Assembly: GCF_000722635.1 (NCBI RefSeq)
Contig: NZ_JOKH01000002.1
Coordinates: 582,670-646,669, forward strand
Source of the DNA: Endozoicomonas numazuensis
GTDB taxonomy: Bacteria > Pseudomonadota > Gammaproteobacteria > Pseudomonadales > Endozoicomonadaceae
Direction: 5' to 3'
DNA: 64,000 nt
Part shown: positions 1 to 5,707 of the stretch, piece by piece
Position numbering within the stretch: position 1 is the first letter of the stretch
How the letters are laid out: the number at the start of each line of letters is the position of its first letter
Translations under genes and position numbers: made by a program
Notes under the pieces: model-generated
Database searches by the model: none
The model's input: only the letters and a program-made list of their open reading frames with translations
What the model was told of the DNA's origin: nothing

Positions 1-746
1 CAGTGAAAAAGCTGACTCGTTCTACTGAATTTTATGCTCGGACGCTATTCTCGGTCAGCCTCCTAGGCGACAAGTGAGCGAAGCCCTGTGAGCCTACAAG
101 TAGTAGGTGATCAGGGTGAGCGAACGCTGGCAACAACATATCATCTTGAAAGGCGATGGGTATATGAAACCCTGAAGGCCTCATTGCCAGAGGATGAGGC
201 CTTGCTGTTTATGGATGCAGTCCATCCAACGCAAGCGACTAAAATCACCTCGGGATGGATTCGTAAAGGGGTTGATAAAATCATCAACACGACGGGGAGC
301 CGTACCCGGTTAAACATTGTTGGTGCGATTGAACTGAACAACTTATCAGGGGCTGTTTTCGATCAGTTCAAGACCGTAAATGGTGAAGCTATTATCACTT
401 TTTTTAGAAACGTTCGGTCTGCTTATGCATCAATGTCAGTGATCCATATGGTGCTTGATGGCGCTGGTTATCATCGCTCAAAAGAGGTCGTTGAGGAGGC
501 TGAAAATTTGGGAATAAAGCTGCATTATCTTCCACCTTACAGCCCAAATCTGAACCCGATTGAACGGTTATGGAAAGTGATGAATGAACATGCCCGAAAT
601 AATCAATACTTCTCCAAGGCGAAAGATTTTCGACAAAAAATCAATCAGTTTTTTGATGAAACATTATCCAAAATAGGTGCTTCTTTAACCAGCAGAATTA
701 ACAATAATTTCGAGATGCTAAAGTCTGCATCTTGAATTCACTTGGG
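1..746 (+). mobile_element. IS630-family insertion sequence, right part
   Basis: The transposase reading frame ends at 735. The sequence becomes homologous to the intact recombinase gene of the right-hand prophage (from about 57635) immediately after a TA dinucleotide at 747-748. IS630 elements insert at TA, so the right end is placed at 746. The left end is outside the window or too degraded to see. The element has interrupted the serine-recombinase gene of a second prophage-like element. Confidence 0.7.
88..735 (+). CDS. IS630-family transposase, N-terminally truncated
   Basis: DDE transposase of the IS630/Tc1 superfamily. The catalytic core is visible: MDAVHPTQ (first Asp), VLDGAGYHRS (second Asp) and LPPYSPNLNPIERLW (final Glu). 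These features are typical of the family C-terminal domain. Only about 215 residues are open (GTG at 88), whereas full IS630 transposases are near 340 residues with an N-terminal HTH. The frame is closed by a TAG at 64-66, so the N-terminal half is missing, frameshifted or recombined. Probably not active by itself. Confidence 0.7.
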   Translation: MSLQVVGDQGERTLATTYHLERRWVYETLKASLPEDEALLFMDAVHPTQATKITSGWIRKGVDKIINTTGSRTRLNIVGAIELNNLSGAVFDQFKTVNGEAIITFFRNVRSAYASMSVIHMVLDGAGYHRSKEVVEEAENLGIKLHYLPPYSPNLNPIERLWKVMNEHARNNQYFSKAKDFRQKINQFFDETLSKIGASLTSRINNNFEMLKSAS

Positions 747-1258
747 TATAGACGTCCACCAGCAGGGCATCAACATCCGCTTCCATCAGGAAGGGATACC
801 GACTATCACTAATGAGTTACAAGGAGACGTGACATGGCCATAAAAGTGACCGGCAAAGCCACCCGCACCTACCTCGAAGACGAGAACTGCATTCTGGTGC
901 ATATCCCCATCAAATTTATCAGCCGCAAGGGCAAAAGCCAGATCACCACTCCCGATGGTCGTCCGGCACTGGAAGAAGTCGATCCAGCCTTGAGGAATGC
1001 TCTGGTCAGGGCACATCGATGGTTGAAGGCTTTGAAATCGGGCAAAGAGCAGCACCTGAAAATGCTGGCCCAGAAAGAAGGGATTACCAGTGTCAGCTAT
1101 GCCTCCAGAATCTTACGCCTGACCACCCTGTCACCAGAAATTCAGGAGGCCATCATTGATGGCAGAAGCTTGGGTGGGCTGACGCTGGCTGATTTTATGA
1201 AGCCCTTCCCCCTGCTCTGGTCAGAGCAGAAGAAGGCTTTGGGGATACCGGAGGATTG
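747..1258. repeat. Long direct repeat A, left copy (pairs with 57635-58146)
   Basis: Recombinase 3-prime end plus the HTH gene, aligned at a constant offset of 56888 with 57635-58146. Similarity stops right after the HTH gene stop codon in both copies. Together with repeat B it shows that two related elements end in the same way. Confidence 0.85.
748..843 (+). pseudogene. C-terminal remnant of serine recombinase
   Basis: Thirty-one codons plus stop match the last residues of the intact recombinase at 56388-57731 (VDVHQQG, QEGIPTITNELQG, TWP-stop). The rest of the gene has been displaced by the IS630 element ending at 746. As in the intact copy, the stop overlaps the ATG of the next gene by 10 bp. 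This shows that a second, related element once ended here. Confidence 0.85.
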
Positions 1259-1259
1259 A
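834..1259 (+). CDS. recombinase-associated HTH protein, left copy
   Basis: A 141-residue protein nearly identical to the one at 57722-58147 (a handful of substitutions such as K/N and V/A). The middle to C-terminal part (LAQKEGITSVSYASRILRLTTLSPEIQEAIIDGR, about residues 80-114) has the pattern of a ParB/KorB-like helix-turn-helix. Such domains are often fused to or encoded just after DUF2924-linked serine recombinases. Start ATG 834 with AAGGAG upstream, translationally coupled to the recombinase end. Role inferred as an accessory or directionality factor for integration; not proven. The partner recombinase gene is destroyed here. Confidence 0.75.
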   Translation: MAIKVTGKATRTYLEDENCILVHIPIKFISRKGKSQITTPDGRPALEEVDPALRNALVRAHRWLKALKSGKEQHLKMLAQKEGITSVSYASRILRLTTLSPEIQEAIIDGRSLGGLTLADFMKPFPLLWSEQKKALGIPED

Positions 1260-1276
1260 TGTACACATTCTCTATT

Positions 1277-1600
1277 TCAAGCAACCTTAAGCGTTACTGA
1301 ACGACCCAGTTTTTGTAGCATGTCCACCAATGCATCAATAGTGAACTTGCTGGCTTTTCCGGTCATCACATCAGAGACTCTGGGTCTGTTCACATTTAAC
1401 AGTCGTGCAGCTTCTTCCTGTTTAAGCTGGCGATCCTTGATGGTGTTTGTGATTTCTGTCATTAACTGAATCTTCAGATCAGCTTTAATCTTCCCTTCCG
1501 CTTCTTCTTTGAGTTTTTTTGCTTCTTCAGGAGCAAAACCCAGATCAGCAAAAACGTTACCACCTGATGGTGTCGTATGTTGAACATTTCTCGCACTCAT
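1277..1600 (-). CDS. higA: HigA-type antitoxin, XRE family
   Basis: A 107-residue protein with an XRE-type helix-turn-helix at about residues 55-90 (LKQEEAARLLNVNRPRVSDVMTG), followed by FTIDALVDMLQKLGRSVTL, typical of HigA-like antitoxins. Its ATG overlaps the stop of the toxin gene by 4 bp. The toxin-first order is characteristic of higBA. Expected to neutralise the toxin and repress the shared promoter. It lies in the variable slot between the recombinase-associated gene and the tRNA flank. Confidence 0.8.
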   Translation of the reverse strand: MSARNVQHTTPSGGNVFADLGFAPEEAKKLKEEAEGKIKADLKIQLMTEITNTIKDRQLKQEEAARLLNVNRPRVSDVMTGKASKFTIDALVDMLQKLGRSVTLKVA

Positions 1601-1950
1601 CCGTCCTTCCTCCTTTTACTTTGTTCTGCCAGAACCTGCTTGTAACGGCGGGTTGCCACCTGCTTGTCGTGCTTACTGGTTTGCTGGGTTTTCTTTTGAA
1701 AACTGTGCAGCACGTATACGGCTTCCTCAAACTTGGCCACATACATCACACGAAAAGCACCACCCTCTTCCGAGATGATAATCTCCCTGACACCCGCTCC
1801 CACTGTCTTGAAGTCCTTCCAGCGTTCGGGATCAAGGTCGTGCTGCACCCGGCTTAACTGATAACCCGCTTCTCGCCTGGCCATGTCTGGGAATTCAAGC
1901 AGGTCTTCCAGGGAGCTACCCATCCAGAGAATCGGTTTTTCGTTATCCAA
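1597..1950 (-). CDS. higB: HigB/Gp49-like RelE-superfamily toxin
   Basis: A 117-residue protein with the pattern of phage-derived Gp49-like/HigB toxins: MARREAGYQLSRVQHDLDP, then VGAGVREIIISEEGGAFRVMYVAKF and VYVLHSFQKKTQQTSKHDKQVA. The basic C-terminal block KKTQQT(S)..D is where the family carries ribonuclease residues. Known members cut mRNA on the ribosome. Upstream (about 1960-2040) is AT-rich and suits a promoter. Paired with higA. It acts as an addiction cassette at the end of a prophage-like element. Confidence 0.8.
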   Translation of the reverse strand: MDNEKPILWMGSSLEDLLEFPDMARREAGYQLSRVQHDLDPERWKDFKTVGAGVREIIISEEGGAFRVMYVAKFEEAVYVLHSFQKKTQQTSKHDKQVATRRYKQVLAEQSKRRKDG

Positions 1951-2313
1951 CAGCTTAGCGCTCTGTATAAAATTTTGTACATTTTAGAACAGAATAGTTC
2001 CTGTGTGGAGAAAAAACAGTAAAAAATAATCAAAAAGTTCGCTGAACGTTCCCTGCACATATCGCTAGTAAAGTGCAAACTAAACACCCGTTTGAATGAC
2101 CAAAAACCGCCTGCAACAGACTGATTATAAAAGGGAATTCAAAGAGCGTACTTCAAAGTGGCCGAAGTACGTTATTTAGAGAAGAGAGAGAAAAAATAGC
2201 CCGAAAATGGCCGAAAATCGCCTTTTTCAAGAATTTCCCAGGTACGCAGTTATAAGACAGTGGAAGATTAAAAAACAGACAGGGAGCCAGAAAAAACCAA
2301 CCCCCAGAACAAC

Positions 2314-2351
2314 AAAAAGCCCTGCTTTCTTCGAGAAATACAGGGCTTTTT
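2314..2351 (-). terminator. Terminator of left tRNA-Arg
   Basis: Perfect 11-bp stem AAAAAGCCCTG/CAGGGCTTTTT, with a further internal TTTCT-TCG-AGAAA stem and a T-run on the minus strand. It lies 5 bp past the tRNA-Arg 3-prime end. The same structure is at 59016-59053. Confidence 0.9.
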
Positions 2352-2356
2352 GAAGA

Positions 2357-2433
2357 TGGCGCACTCGGAAGGATTCGAACCTTCGACCGCTCGGTTCGTA
2401 GCCGAGTACTCTATCCAGCTGAGCTACGAGTGC
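2357..2433 (-). tRNA. tRNA-Arg (ACG), left copy
   Basis: A 77-nt cloverleaf on the minus strand with encoded CCA. The acceptor GCACTCG pairs with CGAGTGC, the anticodon stem CTCGG/CCGAG encloses loop CTACGAA (anticodon ACG), and the T-arm is GGTTCGAATCC. Identical to 59059-59135. Unlike that copy it has no tRNA-Ser directly upstream, so its promoter is unclear. Confidence 0.95.
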
Positions 2434-2457
2434 GTTGTTCTTTTTTCAATTCTGGCG

Positions 2458-2563
2458 GTGGGCGGGGAACCGCCCACAAACATTTATGATAAAGCCACGC
2501 CAACGCTCATTTATCACTGGGCGTTAGGCTACTCGCATTCCCACGCTCGAAACATGGGAATGC
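2458..2563. repeat. Stacked hairpins at the tRNA/toxin-locus junction
   Basis: GTGGGCGG-GGAA-CCGCCCAC (2458-2477, perfect) starts at the point where homology to the right tRNA copy ends. Further on, GCATTCCCA-11 nt-TGGGAATGC (2535-2563) ends just before the stop of the next lipoprotein gene and may serve as its terminator. TGATAAA/TTTATCA also pair between them. No gene is present from 2434 to 2571. Confidence 0.6.
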
Positions 2564-2571
2564 GACAAGGT

Positions 2572-3021
2572 TTATTGATAGCACTCCTTAACTTCTTTCA
2601 GAAATTCGGATTTGACCTTCAAATCGCCAGCCTCACTTTTACACCCCTTGATCAGCCACGGCGGTCTGGGATGATAAGGTACACAAGCAGGTATGTCTGC
2701 AATAACCCCCTTAGCCTCCCCATCCAAAACTTTGATTTGAATGCGCAAAAACTCACCCCAAGAACCGTCAAAACCAGTCAAAACTTGACTTACAACAACA
2801 CGACTTCCTTTTTGCACCAGCTCTGTAGGTGCTCGTTCATCAGTAAGCTGAAACTTTTCGTTTCCTGCGATCATATATGCTCCGACATAGCCATTGTCAT
2901 ATGTCTTCCATAGCTGTTGATCTGATACTAACTCATAGCATTTACCATCTAAGTTACTGGCTATTGGTGAAGCACAACCAGAAAGCAGAGGAATTAATAC
3001 TGATAACAAGAGCCTATACAT
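2572..3021 (-). CDS. small lipoprotein, candidate immunity protein 3
   Basis: Starts at ATG 3021 with AGGAG upstream; 149 residues. The signal peptide ends in a lipobox LLSGC (Cys16), so it is probably exported and lipidated. The mature part carries DGKCYELVSDQQLWKTYDN, LRIQIKVLDGEAKGVIADIPAC and PPWLIKGC, closely matching the proteins at 5187-5630 and 3208-4908. Its ATG overlaps the TGA of an orphan toxin-tip fragment (3021-3122), so translation is likely coupled. The family is unknown to me. A periplasmic immunity role is inferred from repeated pairing with toxin tips. Confidence 0.75.
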   Translation of the reverse strand: MYRLLLSVLIPLLSGCASPIASNLDGKCYELVSDQQLWKTYDNGYVGAYMIAGNEKFQLTDERAPTELVQKGSRVVVSQVLTGFDGSWGEFLRIQIKVLDGEAKGVIADIPACVPYHPRPPWLIKGCKSEAGDLKVKSEFLKEVKECYQ

Positions 3022-3122
3022 CAGTCCAGATCTCCTGGCCAAAGCAATTGATACCCGGGGGTAGACTTAATTGCATGAAAAGCTCCAGTCCATTCAGCAT
3101 AGTTTTCTGATAAAAATTGATT
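3021..3122 (-). pseudogene. orphan Rhs toxin-tip remnant 2
   Basis: About 33 codons between an upstream TGA and a terminal TGA. The residues EWTGAFHAIKSTPGYQLLWP align with the very end of the Rhs toxin (GWSGLFHKIESVPDYDRLMP), preserving the candidate catalytic His. The stop overlaps the start of the next lipoprotein (TGATG). This is the remnant of a displaced toxin/immunity pair. Confidence 0.65.
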
Positions 3123-3141
3123 TCATAGAAATAATCTATAA

Positions 3142-3184
3142 ATATGAAAGCTCCTCAAACTGTATGTCTGAGGAGCTTTCATAT
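3142..3184 (-). terminator. Strong hairpin after disrupted lipoprotein gene
   Basis: A perfect stem of about 16 bp (core ATGAAAGCTCCTCA/TGAGGAGCTTTCAT) with an 11-nt loop, 24 bp past the stop at 3208. The U-tract on the minus strand is weak (ATATTTATA), so it could also be a processing or protective hairpin. Confidence 0.6.
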
Positions 3185-3420
3185 CAAATTTGGATCTCCT
3201 GCCGATACTACATCACATCCAAATCTTCCCGCTGATCACAACCTGAAACGGTGCCCTCATTAAAATAGAGAACATCTGAATCAGGAGGATAAACACTTGT
3301 GACCCATGTAGGTTGAGTCAGTGTGACTGGTGTAGGTATATCTACCAGTAAATTTGAAAAGCGATCATCTTGAATACGGACTTTAACATAAAAGTAATGA
3401 CCGTATGATCCATTCGCACC

Positions 3421-4652
3421 CAGGGCAAACGCATGAACATTTCTTGATCAGTACTTGTTGAAATTTTTCTTGCCACACCCCCGTTGTTCTGGCAAATTCT
3501 CACTTTTTATGCCCTTTCAGTCTCTTCTCGAACGTACTCACCAGTTGCCTGATCCTCGGCAACCTGCCAAATGCACCCATATCATGGGAGAAGTCGTTTT
3601 CATGACCATTGTTGGTCTCCTCTGTGGTGCAGACGACTGGGATAGTATTGTCCAGTGCGCTGAGTGTAAAGAAGACTGGCTTAGCAAGTACCTCAAGCTG
3701 CCGGGAGGCATCCCATCTCACGATACATTCAATCGGATTTACGCACTTCTTGATCCAGCTGAATTTCGTGACCTGTTTACTCGCTGGGTTAAGGATATGC
3801 TGATTGATACACCCTTATCGGGCGTTGTTGCCATTGATGGCAAGACAGTTCGAGGCTCTCGAGATAAATCATCCAGTGCCATTCATATGGTTAATGCCTG
3901 GTCCACAGAAGCAGGTATCAGTCTCGGGCAGTATAAAGTCGATAGCAAGTCTAATGAGATCACAGCTGTGCCCGAGCTACTGGATAAACTGGCCATTGAA
4001 GGTTGTACGGTGACTGCTGATGCCATGAGCTGCCAAAAGCGTATTGCCAGCAAAATTCTCAAGGTCAAAGCAGATTATCTGTTAGCTGTGAAAAACAACC
4101 AGCGCAAACTTTATGGTGAACTGGATCGCTACTTTTCTACTTATTGGGAGAATAATCCGACCGATAGCCCAGATCAGTCTCAATATAGTGAGCAGCGCGA
4201 CAGTAAACATGGTCGCAAGGAACACCGCCGTTGCTGGGTTCTTACTGACCTGTCATCTTGTCCTCAAGCAACTCAATGGCAGGCCAAGACGATTGCAGCC
4301 GTTCAGTTGGATTGTACAAAAGGGAACAAGGGGCGAAGCTTCATTCGCTACTTCATCAGTAGTAAGGTCATGACCGCAGAAGAAGTCCTACTGGCGACAC
4401 GACTCCACTGGCAAGTGGAGAATAACTTGCATTGGGTGTTGGATGTTGCATTTTCAGAAGATCAGTCGCGAGTCAGAAGGGGCAATGCTGCTGAAAACCT
4501 GGCTATAGCAAGGCAAGTAGCTCTCAACCTTCTAAAACAGGATACCTCAATCAAGCTTGGTATAAAGAACAAACGCAAAACGTGTGGCTGGAGTGAGGAA
4601 TACCTCTGTCACATCCTCGGATTGATCAAATAACGTTCATGCGTTTACCCTG
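3421..4652 (+). mobile_element. ISAs1-family insertion sequence, complete
   Basis: A 1232-bp element with 18-bp terminal inverted repeats CAGGGCAAACGCATGAAC (3421-3438) and the complement at 4635-4652, with one mismatch. It is flanked by a perfect 10-bp target duplication CATTCGCACC at 3411-3420 and 4653-4662. The duplication size and transposase type fit the ISAs1 family. Confidence 0.93.
3509..4633 (+). CDS. ISAs1-family transposase
   Basis: 374 residues from ATG 3509 (MPFQSLLE); an earlier in-frame start at 3455 is possible. The DDE_Tnp_ISAs1 pattern is clear: N-terminal PDPRQPAKCTH, then VVAIDGKTVRGSRD (first Asp), TVTADAMSCQK (second Asp) and HWQVENNLHWVLDVAFSEDQ (final Glu). Full length, with intact inverted repeats, so the element may be mobile. 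The stop lies 1 bp before the right inverted repeat. Confidence 0.93.
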   Translation: MPFQSLLERTHQLPDPRQPAKCTHIMGEVVFMTIVGLLCGADDWDSIVQCAECKEDWLSKYLKLPGGIPSHDTFNRIYALLDPAEFRDLFTRWVKDMLIDTPLSGVVAIDGKTVRGSRDKSSSAIHMVNAWSTEAGISLGQYKVDSKSNEITAVPELLDKLAIEGCTVTADAMSCQKRIASKILKVKADYLLAVKNNQRKLYGELDRYFSTYWENNPTDSPDQSQYSEQRDSKHGRKEHRRCWVLTDLSSCPQATQWQAKTIAAVQLDCTKGNKGRSFIRYFISSKVMTAEEVLLATRLHWQVENNLHWVLDVAFSEDQSRVRRGNAAENLAIARQVALNLLKQDTSIKLGIKNKRKTCGWSEEYLCHILGLIK

Positions 4653-4912
4653 CATTCGCACCCAGTATCACTTGTTCAACCATTAATTTAGTTCCTGGAG
4701 ACAACTCTGCAATCAAGCTTTCAGTGTTATTCCATTCAGTTCGATTGGCTAATATATAATAGCTTCTTGCAACAGTATCTATTTTCCAAAGTTTCACGTT
4801 GTCTACAAGCGCCAAACAATGCCCATCGAACTTACTTCGATAAACTTTAGGTGCGCTGATACAAGCACTTAAAAGCAATGTCAGAATCACAACAAATATT
4901 GATTTCATGCTG

Positions 4913-5185
4913 TTACCTATTTGCACTTTGTGACCAAATTTGTTGATAACCTGTTACAGTATCAATTCGATGGTTTGCATTGACCCAATCAAACCAACTA
5001 GGGCTATTTACAGCTTCAGTATTTGGCCTTATGACAGAGAGCGCTCCACCTCCACAGATAATATCTAAATTTCCACAATAGCTTTTGCTACCTGCTGCAG
5101 GATATGCAAAACCAGGTAAAGATAATGTCGTTGCTCCACTGATCCAGCCTTGCCTGTACAAATTATTGACTCTAGCTGCACCTGA
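4913..5185 (-). pseudogene. orphan Rhs toxin-tip remnant 1
   Basis: Encodes NSGAARVNNLYRQGWISGATT and AYPAAGSKSYCGNLDIICGGGAL, about 75% identical by eye to the last 80 residues of the Rhs protein. It then has its own ending with NHRIDTVTGYQQIW. Homology begins just after the GHSLG serine motif, so the nucleophile is lost, and starts two bases past the stop of the preceding lipoprotein. The stop lies 4 bp before the start of the split lipoprotein. Confidence 0.8.
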
Positions 5186-5186
5186 G

Positions 5187-5630
5187 TTATATCTCACATG
5201 GAGAAAGAAAATTGCTATCAATAGCTATTTGATTTGGATCTAAAGTACAGCCCTTAATCCACTTTGGAAGAGGGTGGTACGATGCGCAGGTGGGAATATC
5301 AACTATTTTCCCTTGGTGAAGTCCATCCAACACCTTGAGTTGAATTCTTAAAAACGATCTCGATCCGTTTCCTCCTTTAATTACTCTCTGTACCTCTAAA
5401 CTTGTGTTTTTACCAATGACACCTACTGGACTATTATCATCGGTAAGTTCCGGCTTATCCTGATAACCTAATAAAAAGGGTCCCACGTATACGTTGTCAT
5501 AAGTAGACCACAGTTCCGTTTCGAAATTAGTTCTGTAACAACTACCATCAATTTTACTAGCCTTGATAGTGCTGCAACCCAAAATTTGAGATGCTACGAG
5601 AACTAGAAATAAAGTTCTAAATGTATTCAT
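5187..5630 (-). CDS. small lipoprotein, candidate immunity protein 1
   Basis: ATG 5630; 147 residues. Signal peptide MNTFRTLFLVLVASQILGC with lipobox LGC. The mature part has DGSCYRTNFETELWSTYDNVYVGP, FLRIQLKVLDGLHQGKIVDIPTC and PKWIKGC, shared with the lipoproteins at 2572-3021 and 3208-4908. It lies 77 bp after the Rhs stop on the same strand, the usual place for an immunity gene. A function against the Rhs lipase-like tip is inferred from position and repetition, not from a known family. Confidence 0.78.
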   Translation of the reverse strand: MNTFRTLFLVLVASQILGCSTIKASKIDGSCYRTNFETELWSTYDNVYVGPFLLGYQDKPELTDDNSPVGVIGKNTSLEVQRVIKGGNGSRSFLRIQLKVLDGLHQGKIVDIPTCASYHPLPKWIKGCTLDPNQIAIDSNFLSPCEI

Positions 5631-5707
5631 AAATAATTCATACCATAAGAATTCATGAAGCCTGCTATTAACCAACATACAGGCTTCATGTTAATAATGA
5701 CTGAAAT

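Larger units (their letters stand above)
2047..2460. repeat. Long direct repeat B, left copy with tRNA-Arg (pairs with 58749-59162)
   Basis: About 414 bp aligned at an offset of 56702 with 58749-59162, rising from clearly related to identical over the tRNA. It contains a perfect 8-bp inverted repeat CGTACTTC...GAAGTACG (2147-2171), the tRNA-Arg terminator, tRNA-Arg and 27 bp upstream of it. Similarity stops at GGCGGTG, the 3-prime end of tRNA-Ser in the right copy. No protein gene is supported between about 1970 and 2357. Confidence 0.85.
3208..4908 (-). pseudogene. small lipoprotein (candidate immunity 2) split by ISAs1
   Basis: The 5-prime part (4908 to 4663) encodes a signal peptide with lipobox LLSAC and the family motif DGHCLALVDNVKLWK. 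It then runs into the IS at 4652. Removing the IS (3421-4652) and one copy of the 10-bp target duplication restores a continuous frame: VILGANGSYGHYFYVKVRIQ, later LLVDIPTP, ending VSGCDQREDLDVM-stop at 3208. The rebuilt protein is paralogous to the two intact lipoproteins nearby. Insertion appears recent because both halves remain open. Confidence 0.85.

Noticed and set aside
1519-1857. 112-residue plus-strand ORF opposite HigBA
   Set aside because: Antisense to two overlapping genes with clear toxin and antitoxin motifs.
2350-2913. ORF reading through the tRNA-Arg complement (MAHSEGFEPSTARF...)
   Set aside because: The first part is the antisense of a tRNA, a common annotation artefact. 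The rest is antisense to the lipoprotein gene.
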